Source: Deltaproteobacteria bacterium
Lineage (GTDB): Bacteria > Myxococcota_A > Polyangia > DRWM01 > JAAZOP01
Assembly (NCBI GenBank): GCA_016218765.1
Contig: JACRCZ010000148.1
Span: 1-47,331 of the forward strand
Reading direction: 5' to 3'
Length of the DNA stretch: 47,331 nucleotides
Shown here: positions 16,743-26,200 of the stretch, piece by piece
Numbering within the stretch: position 1 is the first letter of the stretch
Layout of the letters: each line of letters opens with the position of its first letter
The notes under the pieces: model-generated
Told to the model about the DNA's origin: nothing
The model's input: the letters and a program-made list of their open reading frames with translations, nothing else
Database searches by the model: none
Made by a program: the position numbers and the translations under genes

Positions 16743-17924
16743 TCAACCCAGTCCGGCCAGGAACCGACTGGCCGGAACGACCCGGACTCCGCTCTTCTCG
16801 AAATCCGCCCCCTCGTCCCGCGTCACCTGGTAGCAGAACGGAATGCCGATCCGCTCCCGGAAGTAGAGCAGGGTGCGCGAAACCTCTGGATCTCCGAGCT
16901 TCGCTTCCACCGCGAACCACGGCCGGCCCTGGTTCGTGACCAGGAAGTCCACCTCCCGGCCGTTCGTGTCGCGCAGGTACCACAGCTCCACTCGCCAACC
17001 CTCGTGCTCGTGCAGGAAGTCGCAAAACCGCAACAGATGGGAGGCCACCAGGTTCTCGAACCGCGGCCCCTCGACCTCCACCGCCGACCAGTCCCACAGG
17101 TACAGCTTCCGCTCCTTCCGCACCGCCGAGACCCTTCGGGTCTGGAAGGGCGGGAGCCGGAAGCTGTGGTAGAGCAGCTCGAACGCCGCCAGCCAGCCCG
17201 CCACCGTGCGGAAGTTGACGCCGAGGTCCCCGGCCAGGGAGTTGATCGACAGGATCGACGCGACCCGGCCCGGCAGCAGGTCCGCAAGCAGCGCCAGCGA
17301 GCCCAGCTCCGTAATCCGCGTCAAATCCCGCACGTCCTCCCGGAAGAACCGCTCCATCCGCTCCGCCTGCCACCGTCGATGGAAGCGCACCTCTCCCCGC
17401 AACAGCGGCTCGGGAAACCCGCCGAGCCGCAGCAGCGACTCCAACTCCTCCGCGGCGCCGGGATCACGCTCGCCGAGCCCCAGCGCGGCACCCGGCTTCG
17501 CACGCGCAACAACGCTCCCCCGCGATTCGGCCAGCGAGAAGGGATGAAGCGTCCGGTAGTGATACCGCCCCTGGAGCGAGTCGCCGCCCCGCCGGTACAC
17601 GTTCATCCGTGCGCTGCCCGTGAGCAGGAACACCCGCCCTCCCTCCGCCGTGTCGTGCTCACCCTTGAGCCACGTCTTCCACTTCGGCTGCTTGTGGAAC
17701 TCGTCCAGCACGATCAATCGCGCATCCGCCGGCCACTCGCCGCGCAGCGCCGCCTTCCGTTGGGCGAGCTTGTCCCACGAGAAGAACGCCGACGGCCACC
17801 GCCGGCCGACGATGTCCCGGGCCAGCGTCGTCTTGCCCACCTGCCGCGGACCTCCCAGGAAGACCATCTTCGTCGCCAGATCCTCGACGATCGGCTCCTC
17901 CAGGTAGCGGCCGCGCAATCCCAC
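16743..17924 (-). CDS. AAA ATPase with C-terminal DUF4143 (first copy)
   Basis: A 393-residue ATPase of the family that joins an AAA+ domain to DUF4143. Walker A is GGPRQVGKTT, Walker B is RLIVLDEFHK, and the sensor segment is RVFLLTGSAR. The C-terminal DUF4143 part keeps a PD-(D/E)XK-like core, REVDFLVTNQGRPWFAVEAK. The role of the family is not known. GTG 17924 is chosen because AGGAT lies six bases upstream and the protein then begins close to the RYLEEPIVEDL segment typical of relatives. A GTG at 17978 would add 18 residues but falls inside an AT-rich dyad (17964-17981) that looks like a promoter or operator. A second, divergent paralogue lies at 21877-23034. Confidence 0.83.
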   Translation of the reverse strand: MGLRGRYLEEPIVEDLATKMVFLGGPRQVGKTTLARDIVGRRWPSAFFSWDKLAQRKAALRGEWPADARLIVLDEFHKQPKWKTWLKGEHDTAEGGRVFLLTGSARMNVYRRGGDSLQGRYHYRTLHPFSLAESRGSVVARAKPGAALGLGERDPGAAEELESLLRLGGFPEPLLRGEVRFHRRWQAERMERFFREDVRDLTRITELGSLALLADLLPGRVASILSINSLAGDLGVNFRTVAGWLAAFELLYHSFRLPPFQTRRVSAVRKERKLYLWDWSAVEVEGPRFENLVASHLLRFCDFLHEHEGWRVELWYLRDTNGREVDFLVTNQGRPWFAVEAKLGDPEVSRTLLYFRERIGIPFCYQVTRDEGADFEKSGVRVVPASRFLAGLG

Positions 17925-18315
17925 GTCCCGATCCTGCGGCCGTTCCCCGCCGTCGTCAAGCAAATTGTATGCTGACACAATCTACACACGAGCATCCTGC
18001 AGCAACATGCAATCGGCAGGGAAGCTCCCGCGCTCCCGCCTCGCACGGCTGCGCGGCCTTCCCGGGCCCTCTCGCCACCCTGGTACGCCTCGGCGTTGGT
18101 GTGGTACGGGGAAACGGAGCAGGCGGAGACTACCAAAACGAGTCGATCGCCGGGGAGGGCGATCAGGGAAAGTGCGGGGACCTGCGGTAAGGCATTGCTC
18201 GGGCCGCGGCAGCATGATCGTGCTATCGTGTCGCCGGCCGGTCGACGAACGGGGCGGAGGCTCCCGTCACCGCACCCGCAGGTGCGCCCGGAGCCGGCTC
18301 CGCCGGGAGGTAGCG
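17925..18315. other. divergent intergenic region of about 390 bp
   Basis: This spacer separates the DUF4143 ATPase (minus) from a lipoprotein (plus). It holds the AT-rich dyad described at 17964-17981 and a hairpin of GATCGCC and GGCGATC with a six-base loop at 18145-18164. The GGGAGG at 18305-18310 belongs to the lipoprotein gene. I see no convincing coding frame or RNA gene in the rest. Confidence 0.5.
17964..17981. promoter_or_regulatory. AT-rich dyad at the start of the first DUF4143 ATPase gene
   Basis: ATTGT at 17964-17968 and ACAAT at 17977-17981 are perfect inverted arms around an eight-base centre. On the minus strand the left arm gives TACAAT, a -10-like hexamer about 40 bases before the chosen GTG. 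It could be an operator with promoter. No clear -35 element was found at 16-18 bases. Confidence 0.45.
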
Positions 18316-19740
18316 ATGGGCAACACACGGGCGCGTATCCGTTGCCGGACGCCGGTCCTCGCGCTGCTGCTGTGCGGCTGCTACCAGTCGTTCTTCGGCA
18401 GCGTCGAGGAGGACGTCTCTCCGACCGCGGATGACGCCGGCGCGTTCCGCGATGGGTCCGACGGTGGACCGAGCGGTGACGACGTCGCGCCCCGCGACGA
18501 CGGCGGAGCGGTCGGCGACGACGGCTCGTCGGGCGACGCTTTCGTCGATGGACGTCGGGATGACGCCGGGGGCGACGCGCACGACGCCGCCACCTCCGGC
18601 CATCTGGAGCCGGAGGGCGAGTCCGAGAGCTACTACGGTACGGAGAGTGGGATGGAGGTCCAGGTGCACTCCGGCTGGCTCGTGCCGGCCGCGTACTCCG
18701 GGTCCGTGTACGAGCTAATCATGGACGAGGACGTGCCCGGGGCGACGGACGACAGCTACGCCGCCATCTACCGGTTGGCCCCCGGGGGTGAGCGGTTGGG
18801 GACCACGTGGATCGACCACTGGGTCGAGGCGACCAGCTTCGGATCCATCTGCTGGACGGGGGAAGCGTTCTTGGCGGCACTGCCGACGACCGAGGCCGGC
18901 ATCCGCGTGTTCGGGGTCGACGAGGACGGCAACCTGCTGCGCGAGCCGTCGCTGCTGCCCGATCATCCGGAATCGAGCGCGGGAGGAATCGCCCTGTGCC
19001 CGGGGACGGGTCCGATCATTCTGGCTTCCTCGGGTGCGGGCGATACTCGGCGGCTGCACCGCTTCGGCCGGGACGCCGTCCCGGACGGGACGTACGCGGA
19101 TCTCCCGCTGCCGCCCTTGGCGGGCAACGTGTGGGAGCGTGCGTGCGCCGAGGCGGGGGACGAGATCGCGTGCATCACGGCCCAGCCCGACGGCGAGCCC
19201 GATCCGCCGTCCATCGTGTTCATCGCCCGGGACGGCGGGCTGCGGTTCTCGGCCCCGCTGCCCGACCCCGCGCCTTGCGAAGGCGGAAACGGGTGCGACA
19301 TCGTATTCCTGGGTGACGGACTTGGCCTGGTGTGGTCCGCCGACGAAGGGGGAAAACCGATCCTCCACTACGCCCGCACGGACCTCGACGGCAACATGAC
19401 GGTTGGACCCGTCTCGACGGGCCGGCAGGTCGGCATCGGTCCACTGGGCTTCCACGCCGCCACCTCCGGGAGCACGCTGTTCGTCGTGACGGAGGCAGCC
19501 TTCGGTGGCGCGATGGGCCCGGCAGCGGCAACCGCGAATCTGCTCGCGCTGGACGGCGCCCTTCTGGGCGATGCGGTGCCCGTGAGCCACTCGTGCGTCT
19601 GGGATCCGCCGCCGTGCACCGACGGCCCGGCCTTCTGGCGCGGGATGGCGGTGTTCTGGGAAGCCGACGCGTACTCCGCCATCTGGAACACCTGGCCCGA
19701 CGCCATGGTCGCCTACCGGCGATTCCTGGTGGTACCGTAG
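18316..19740 (+). CDS. lipoprotein with acidic tether, function unknown
   Basis: A 474-residue secreted protein. ATG 18316 has GGGAGG five bases upstream. The hydrophobic signal ends at CGC, with Cys22 as the likely lipid site. Residues about 30-95 form an Asp/Gly-rich tether. The C-terminal domain (about 100-474) is rich in short beta-like segments ending in repeated motifs such as SGWLVPAAYSGSVYEL, GSICWTGEAFLAALP, IVFIARDGGLRFSAPLP and GDGLGLVWSADEGG, spaced by 40-60 residues. That spacing would suit a beta-propeller, but this is inference; no family was recognised. It probably faces the cell exterior. Confidence 0.7.
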   Translation: MGNTRARIRCRTPVLALLLCGCYQSFFGSVEEDVSPTADDAGAFRDGSDGGPSGDDVAPRDDGGAVGDDGSSGDAFVDGRRDDAGGDAHDAATSGHLEPEGESESYYGTESGMEVQVHSGWLVPAAYSGSVYELIMDEDVPGATDDSYAAIYRLAPGGERLGTTWIDHWVEATSFGSICWTGEAFLAALPTTEAGIRVFGVDEDGNLLREPSLLPDHPESSAGGIALCPGTGPIILASSGAGDTRRLHRFGRDAVPDGTYADLPLPPLAGNVWERACAEAGDEIACITAQPDGEPDPPSIVFIARDGGLRFSAPLPDPAPCEGGNGCDIVFLGDGLGLVWSADEGGKPILHYARTDLDGNMTVGPVSTGRQVGIGPLGFHAATSGSTLFVVTEAAFGGAMGPAAATANLLALDGALLGDAVPVSHSCVWDPPPCTDGPAFWRGMAVFWEADAYSAIWNTWPDAMVAYRRFLVVP

Positions 19741-19792
19741 GTACCCGAGGCCGCACCGCGCGTGCGCGCCGGGCAGCTCGACGTTGAACTCG

Positions 19793-20137
19793 ATGAAGAC
19801 CTCCTGCTTCGCCAACCGCCAATCCGCCGCCGACCCCCACGCGGTCGCCATCAGCCGCGGCGTGCCGCGGTGGTTCAAGGGGCGCATCTACGACCCCCTT
19901 CGGCCCTCGTGGAAGCTGGTGCAGGCGGCGAAGTCCGGTGCGATCAGCAACGACGAGTACGAGAGCCGGTACCGCGCCGAGGTCCTGGACGGCCTCGATC
20001 CCGCCGCCGTCCGGCGCGAGCTGGGGGACGACGCGATCCTCCTCTGCTGGGAACGCCCGGGTGCCCCATGCCACCGCCGCATCGTGGCGCGGTGGCTGGT
20101 GGAGGCGCTGGGGATCGGAGTGCCGGAGGCCGAGTAG
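19793..20137 (+). CDS. DUF488-family small protein
   Basis: A 114-residue protein that resembles the compact DUF488 group. The signature is DDAILLCWERPGAPCHRRIVARWL near the C-terminus, with the CxE...CHR arrangement typical of the family, preceded by YESRYRAEVLDGLDP. The N-terminal SCFANRQ and GVPRWFKGRIYDPLRPSWKLV also fit. ATG 19793 is preferred over an in-frame TTG at 19784; no strong ribosome site is visible for either. The molecular function of DUF488 is not established. It lies 50 bases after the lipoprotein gene and converges on the SnoaL-like gene. Confidence 0.7.
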   Translation: MKTSCFANRQSAADPHAVAISRGVPRWFKGRIYDPLRPSWKLVQAAKSGAISNDEYESRYRAEVLDGLDPAAVRRELGDDAILLCWERPGAPCHRRIVARWLVEALGIGVPEAE

Positions 20138-20222
20138 GTGTTCGGCGGCTCCGCGGATCCGGACGCTGGTCGCTCGCGCCGCTGCCGACGATGGGCGCAA
20201 CCAACGGCTTGTGGGCGGAGTG

Positions 20223-20606
20223 CTACGGCTTCTCCATCGCGAGCAGCAGCGCGGACCGGTCGAAGTACACCTCGTTCCGAGTGACGAGGCCGTTCTCGAC
20301 GAGCACGAGGTCCATGCCGGTCTCCTCGATGACCTTCTCGTCGACCGGGATGCGGGCCTTCCACCGCAGCACGAACCCGCCGTCGACAGGCCACACCTCG
20401 TCGGCCGTCCAGACCCAGTCGGGGAAGACGGCCAGGAGTTTTCGGAAGTACGCCAGCAGGTCGGCCTTGCCGGAGATCCCGCCGGGCTTCGCCGGGTCGC
20501 GGTAGAACACGCCGCCGGCGTAAATCGCGGCGAGATCCTCGGGGCGGTTGCCGGTCCACAGCGGGAGCCAGCGTTCGCAGAGCGCCAGCGCGTCGAGCCT
20601 GTTCAT
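20223..20606 (-). CDS. SnoaL-like / NTF2-fold protein
   Basis: A 127-residue single-domain protein of the SnoaL/nuclear transport factor 2 superfamily. The conserved layout is ALCERWLPLWTGNRPEDLAAIYAGGVFYRDP, then GKADLLAYFRKLLAVFPDWVWTADEVWPVDGGFVLRWKARIPV, and a final strand EVYFDRSALL. Such proteins form alpha+beta barrels that bind small hydrophobic molecules; many are enzymes but most are unassigned. ATG 20606 has GGGAGGTGA about five bases upstream. No partner gene suggests a substrate. Confidence 0.82.
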   Translation of the reverse strand: MNRLDALALCERWLPLWTGNRPEDLAAIYAGGVFYRDPAKPGGISGKADLLAYFRKLLAVFPDWVWTADEVWPVDGGFVLRWKARIPVDEKVIEETGMDLVLVENGLVTRNEVYFDRSALLLAMEKP

Positions 20607-20754
20607 CGGTCACCTCCCTGGCTCCCCATTCCGGAGCGAGAATCCGTGGGACCGGGTGGATCGTCCGCCGCCATTCCCGCCGAGCCTAGCAGCTTCCGGT
20701 GCGCCTGAAACCGCTGAACGGCACGACGCCCGAGGGTGTGCTACGGTTGCCTCC

Positions 20755-21825
20755 ATGGTGTCGGCGGAATCGAAGGGGTGGTCGGTGTCGTTTCTCGTCT
20801 GGCTCGCGGCGGTCGGCATCGGTTGCACGACCGGCACCCATCTGGCAGGGGGGGCACTCGACGGGGACGCGCCGGGCCGCGAGGACGTGCCGGCGAGCGA
20901 TGGGGTGCTCGACGAGGGAGTGGACGCAGGCATCCGGGACGCCGGGGACGTCTGTCCCCCCGGTGTCGGATCCGGGGCGCCGTGCTCGACGGAGCCGCAC
21001 TGCGTCGGCCGCGACGAAGTGTGCACGGCGTGCGGAAGCGGCGCCTACGTCCTGACGCGGGAGACCTGCTTCTGCACGGGGGGCAGCTGGCGCTGCGAGC
21101 CTCCCGACGTCGACTGCTTCGGTCCCGGCGACTACTGCGATCCGGCGTGCACGCGGCCGCCCGGGAGCTGCGGCGACGACGGCGGGACCCACGTCGACGC
21201 CGCGGACGCTCCGCCGGCATGCCCGACGGAGCTGGGCGGGCCGTGCAACGTCGTGCTGCAGTGCGGCTGTGCCGCCGGCGAGCGCTGCGTGCTGGTCGGC
21301 CTTCCGGATGATCCGGTCGAGGCCTGCGTCCCGGCGGGCACCGACCGGCCGGGGACTCCCTGCGGAGCCGGCGACAACTGCACGGCGCAGAGCCAGTGCT
21401 TCGAGGTCCCGGGTCCCGACGCGGAATGCACGACGTTCTGCTACGACATGGTCGATTGCCGGCCCGGCTTGTTCTGCTCGCTCGGGATCGACGGAGTGCC
21501 CGGCTACCGGCTCTGCACGCCCGAGGGGGACTGCGATCCGTTCAGCGCCGCCGGGTGTCCGTTCGGCGAGGGGTGCATGGTCTACCCGGGCGGCTCATGC
21601 GAGACGGCTTGCTCCCCGGCCGGGTCAGGCACGGTCGGCGAGGAGTGCGAATCGAGCGGATGCGCGATCGGCCTGGGCTGCTACACGGTGACCGGCGGTC
21701 CGCCCTACCACTGCTACAAGTTCTGCGCCCCCGCGGGCGTGCCCGACTGCGCCGACATCCCCGGTGCGACGTGCCTCGCCATCGACGCGGGCTGCCCCGA
21801 GTTCGGCGTCTGCTTCCGGGAGTAG
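20755..21825 (+). CDS. Cys-rich lipoprotein, function unknown
   Basis: A 356-residue secreted protein. From ATG 20755 the signal ends at GIGC (Cys24). GTG 20785, with AAGGGGTGG three bases upstream, would give a shorter signal peptide and is a real alternative. A short acidic tether (DGDAPGREDVPASDGVLDEGVDAG) follows. The remaining 290 residues carry many cysteines in loosely repeated units such as CPTELGGPCNVVLQCGCAAGERC, CGAGDNCTAQSQCFEV and CSPAGSGTVGEECESSGCAIGLGC, a pattern of disulfide-knotted surface proteins in myxobacteria. No enzyme motif is seen. It is convergent with the second DUF4143 ATPase gene. Confidence 0.72.
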   Translation: MVSAESKGWSVSFLVWLAAVGIGCTTGTHLAGGALDGDAPGREDVPASDGVLDEGVDAGIRDAGDVCPPGVGSGAPCSTEPHCVGRDEVCTACGSGAYVLTRETCFCTGGSWRCEPPDVDCFGPGDYCDPACTRPPGSCGDDGGTHVDAADAPPACPTELGGPCNVVLQCGCAAGERCVLVGLPDDPVEACVPAGTDRPGTPCGAGDNCTAQSQCFEVPGPDAECTTFCYDMVDCRPGLFCSLGIDGVPGYRLCTPEGDCDPFSAAGCPFGEGCMVYPGGSCETACSPAGSGTVGEECESSGCAIGLGCYTVTGGPPYHCYKFCAPAGVPDCADIPGATCLAIDAGCPEFGVCFRE

Positions 21826-21876
21826 GTCCACCTGCCGGTCCGTACGCGCGAAGGAGCAGGCGCGAGTGCCGAGCCG

Positions 21877-23034
21877 TCAGGCGATGAGCCCGCCACTCCA
21901 CAGCTCGCGCAGGAACGAGGCGAGGGGGAGCACTCGCATTCCGTCGAGCCGCAACGCCCGCGGGCCCAGGAACACGCCGACGCACGTGGGCCGGGTCTTC
22001 GACATCAGCTCCGCGATCCGGCGGAAGCCGCGCAGGAAGCGGCGGTCCCACCGCGCCGCCGACTTGACCTCGATCGCGAGGAACCCGCCGCGCGTCTCCA
22101 GGAGGAAGTCGACCTCGGCGCCGTCGTGCGTCCGCCAGAAGTGCACCGGGTAGTTCAAACCGGAGTAGGACAGGAAGGCCCGCAACTCGCCCAGGACGAA
22201 AGTCTCGAGCAGCGGCCCCGTCTCCTCCGGAGAGGGCGGATACGGCAGCCGTCCCGAGAGCGCCCGGGCCACTCCCGCGTCGAAGAAGAAGAACTTGGAA
22301 TGCCCGACCTGCTTGTTGGCCGACTTCAGTTTCCACGGCCGGAGCCAGGTGCCGATCAACGTCTCGCCGAGAATGTCGAAATACCCTTCGACCGTCGTGC
22401 GGGCGACCTGCGCGTCGCGCGCGATGGCGGCCAGGTTGGTCACCTGGCCGTTCTGGCGCGCGGCGATCTCGAGGAAGCGGCTGAACCCACCCACGTTCCT
22501 GGCCAATGCCTCGGCGCGGATCTCCTCCTGGAGGTAGGTCTCCGCGTACGAGCGCAGGAACGGGACGGGATCGGGATCGGTGACCGCGCGCGGCAACATC
22601 CCGGTCGCAAGGACCCGGGGGAACGCCAGCGGGCGGCCCAGTTCCGCGGAGACCAGCGGGAACATCGACGTCATCACGGCCCGTCCGGCAAGCAGGTTCG
22701 TGCCGCCCCGGCGCAGCTTGCGCGCGCTCGAGCCCGACAGGAGGAACCGGATCCGGTTCGTCTCGATCGCGCGGTGGACGACGTCGAGCAACTCGGGCAC
22801 CTTCTGGATTTCGTCGATGACCACCCAGGTCCCGGGCGCGAGGACGGAGACCTCGTCGAACAGGACGGATGGGTCGCGCTGCAGCCGCGTCACCTCGCGG
22901 AGATCGAGCAGATCGTACACCACCGCCTGCGGCAGCCGCTGCCGGATCCAGGTCGACTTGCCCGTCCCGCGGGGGCCCAGGAGGAATGCGGAGGACCGCG
23001 GAAGCTTGAGCAGTCTTTCAATCATCGTCGTCAT
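21877..23034 (-). CDS. AAA ATPase with C-terminal DUF4143 (second copy)
   Basis: A 385-residue relative of the ATPase at 16743-17924. Walker A is LLGPRGTGKSTW, Walker B is WVVIDEIQKVPEL, and the sensor segment is IRFLLSGSSARKLRRGG. The C-terminal DUF4143 part contains AEVDFLLETRGGFLAIEVKS, the PD-(D/E)XK-like core. ATG 23034 directly abuts a perfect 13-bp palindrome and has no Shine-Dalgarno. A promoter can be drawn whose start site would fall near 23027, in which case ATG 23025 would begin a nearly leaderless mRNA and the protein would be three residues shorter. The two copies are diverged enough that recent duplication is unlikely. Confidence 0.83.
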   Translation of the reverse strand: MTTMIERLLKLPRSSAFLLGPRGTGKSTWIRQRLPQAVVYDLLDLREVTRLQRDPSVLFDEVSVLAPGTWVVIDEIQKVPELLDVVHRAIETNRIRFLLSGSSARKLRRGGTNLLAGRAVMTSMFPLVSAELGRPLAFPRVLATGMLPRAVTDPDPVPFLRSYAETYLQEEIRAEALARNVGGFSRFLEIAARQNGQVTNLAAIARDAQVARTTVEGYFDILGETLIGTWLRPWKLKSANKQVGHSKFFFFDAGVARALSGRLPYPPSPEETGPLLETFVLGELRAFLSYSGLNYPVHFWRTHDGAEVDFLLETRGGFLAIEVKSAARWDRRFLRGFRRIAELMSKTRPTCVGVFLGPRALRLDGMRVLPLASFLRELWSGGLIA

Positions 23035-23061
23035 ATTTACGGTAAATCTGACGACGGTCAA
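23034..23061 (-). promoter_or_regulatory. candidate promoter with overlapping palindromic operator
   Basis: On the minus strand TTGACC (23061-23056) and TAAATA (23039-23034) are separated by 16 bases, a good sigma-70-like pair in very GC-rich DNA. The -10 overlaps the perfect palindrome ATTTAC-C-GTAAAT (23047-23035 on this strand). A repressor bound there would block transcription of the DUF4143 ATPase gene. Confidence 0.5.
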
Positions 23062-23101
23062 GGCACAATTCAGAACGCCCTCCCGTCGCGCATCGCCATC
23101 C

Positions 23102-23134
23102 TCCGGCGGGCCTCTCCACCTCTCCCACGCCGGA
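23102..23134. repeat. stem-loop carrying a GGAGAGGTGG-type box
   Basis: TCCGGCG (23102-23108) and CGCCGGA (23128-23134) are perfect inverted arms. The loop holds CCTCTCCACCTCTCC (23111-23125), a box also seen at 47012-47026 and in related form at 45520-45664. It lies about 70 bases after the stop of the C11 peptidase gene and may end or protect that transcript. Confidence 0.5.
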
Positions 23135-23203
23135 CTCGCGAACAAGGTACGGCCCGCACAACCCCGTGCTGCATGACCCGCCGGTCGGACGCGCCGGCCT
23201 CGC

Positions 23204-26200
23204 CTAGTACACCTCGAACCAGAACGTCCCTTCGATCCCGTCGCCGTTGTACTCGCCCACCGTGACGTCCACCGTCTCGCCCTCCCGCACCCGCGCCTCG
23301 CCCGCGGCGTACGGCGGGGGAGACCCCGCCGAGGCCGCGTACTCGATCGGCCACTCGAGCGGCGTCTGGAACCCGCCCGCGTCGCCGGGGTACGGATCGC
23401 CGCCCGCGACGCGGATCACCAGCTCCTCCCCCGGCTCCGTCGGCAGGCCCATGCCCGCCAGGCAGAGGAGCTGCGGCTCGCCCGAGTTGCGCGCGATGGT
23501 CCAGTGTGCCGGACCCCAGACGACGCCGTGGCCGGGCCGGTACACCGAGAAGCTGAAGCCCTCGTGGAACGCGCCGTCCGCGGCCGTCTTGACCACCGCG
23601 ATCCGGATGCCGTGCAGCTCGGGGCCCGGCGCCCGGAACGTCTGCTCCAGCACCTGTCCGCCGCAGCACTGGTCGATCGCCACGGTCTCCCCCACCGCGT
23701 CCTCCAGGTGGTCCGCGAGCGGCAGCGTTCCCGCGCAGCGCGCATACCCGCCCGTCAGGAACGTCGCCAGGAAGTCGTCCCACGTGGCCCGCGCGCTCCA
23801 CGTCGCGCCCGCCGCCGTGTACTCCGGCGCCATCGCGTAGTACCGGCCCGGCAGGTACACCGAAAGCCCGTTCTGGCCCTGCAGCCCGACCGATCCGTAG
23901 TACGGGGTCCAGCCGGCGAGCTCGATGTTCGCGAAGCCGTGCACGACCGACCGGTCGAGCTGCCCGTGCAGCACGTCCGCCGCGGCCACGACGTCCGCCG
24001 GGACGCCGCCGAGCTCCGACACGAGGCGCGCGAAGTCGGTCAGGTCGACCAGCTCGTTGTATGCCGTCTGCTGCGCGCCGCGCCGCACGGCGTCCAGCTC
24101 GTCGAAGAAGCCCTCGCTCTCGTGGGCCAGGAGCGCGTCGGCGAAGCCGCTCACCGCCTCGTTGAGGTCGTCGACCGTCGCCAGGTCGGTCACCGCCCCG
24201 GTCGTGACGTAGTCGGACATCCCGTCCATCGTCGCCCGGTAGTTGTCGAGGAACGACTCGGCGACGTCGAGCGGCGTCATCGTGTCCGCGCCCGCGACCA
24301 GCACGTCGAGCCAATCCGTCCACGAGCCGTCGCGCACCATGAACCCGTACGAGCTGTCCTCCGACGCGATCATGTAGTCCGCGAAGGGCTCGGTGGCGTT
24401 GGCCGTCTCCCACTCGCTCATCAGGCACGCGTCGTAGATCACGAGGTCGAGCTTCCTGCCGGCGGCCGCGGTGATACCGCCCAGGGCCGCGGCCAGGTCG
24501 CCGGTCGTGATCATGATCCCGTCGTCCGGGGTGTCGCTGTCGTCGTCCCAGCAGATGCCGCGCGCCAGCGGAGGCGCCCCCGGCGCGGCGCCGGCGCTCT
24601 TCCACGCGCCGCCGTGGTCGGCGAGGACCAGCGCGTAGTGCCGCGCCGGGTAGTTCTCCACCGCCCAGACGCCGAAGTCGCGCAGCGTCGTCCAGTCCCC
24701 CGTGTCGGGATCGATGCCCAGCTCGACCACCTGGTCGAAGCCCCCGCCGTTGAACTCGGCGTAGTACCCGCGCGGCTCGTCCAGGCGATCGACCAGCGCG
24801 ACGACGCGCACGTCCGGAGAAAGCGCCGCCGCGGCCACGTCCTCCAGTTCGTGCGCCGTCTGGTAGTAGAGGTTGTTGTCCATCGCGAGGTACCACAGGA
24901 TGGTCCACTCCGCGTCGGGCTCGAGCGCGCATCCGCCGGCCCCGTCGGAGACGTAGATGCCGCCGCAGGCGCACTCGGACGAGCCCGCCGCGTAGTCCGG
25001 GACGCACGCCATCCGCGGCTCTTCGGCGCAGGGGTCCGGGTCGCACGGGTCGTCGACGCACGAGCTCTCGTGCAGCACCTCGCCCGCGCCGCGGCACGCG
25101 CAGGAGAACCCGCTCCAATCCGCCGACGGCGTGCACTCCGGGTCGCCCGGGCACGCGGCGTCCTCGTCGAGGCACGGGTTCGCGTGGAACGAGTAGGTCA
25201 GCGTGAAGTCGCCGTCCGACAGCGTCTCGTCGTCGCGCCCGTTCCAGCCGTCGACGAAGAGGTAGTAGTCCCCCGGCGCCAGCGTCACCAGCGCCTCCTC
25301 GGCGTCGCCTTCGGCGCCGCGGTCCGCGCACAGGAGCTCGCTGTCGCGCTCGTCGCACGCGCCGCGCAGGTGCAGCAGGCAATCGTAGTCCTCGTCGCAA
25401 TCGATTCGCAGGCGCGCCCGGACCTGGCGGTCGAGCGCGAAGCCGAAGACCCGATCGCGCGCCGGACGATCGCCCGTGCAGCTCCCCTCGCCGTCGTCCG
25501 CCGCGGCGGCCGTCGAGCCGGTCACCGAGCGCTCGGCGCCCGCGACGACCGCGAGCGGCGTCACGTCGTCGCACCCCTCGCCCACCGTCGAGGCGTTCGC
25601 CGCGCAGCCGCCCGAGCCGTCCTCGTGGAAGCCGATGTCGCAGCGGCACTCGTGCGCCGGCACGGCGCCCGAGAGGTCGGTCACGCACCACGAACGGTCC
25701 GGCTCGACGCACGGGCTGGGCGGTGCACAGGGATCGGTGACGCAGGCGTCGACGGTGGGGCTGTAGACCCCGCCCACGCCGCACACGTGCTCGACCCGGA
25801 CGATCGCGCGGCGCGCGCGCCCGCGGCGGTCGTACATGCCGACCACGACGTGGTAGTCCGTCCCGCCCGCGCCCCCCTCGAGCGTCGCCTCGGCCGAGGC
25901 GGCCGAGCGGCTGAAGGTCGTGGGGTCGAACCCGACGCCGCAGGCCAGCTCCGTGGCCGAATCGCAGCCGGTGCCCGAGAGGATCGCGACCGCGGGCGTG
26001 AACGAGGCTCCGTCCGTGTCGACGCGCTCGACCGTGAACCGCAGCCGCAGCGTCTCACCGGCCGCGATGTGGACGCGGTAGATCATGTCGAGGAACGTGA
26101 AGCCCATCTCGTCGCAGCCGAACGAGTGGTCGGCGCGCGCCCCGGACATGTCGGCGTAGAAGGTCGGGACGGTGAGGTCGAGGTCGATCTCGGCCGTGCA

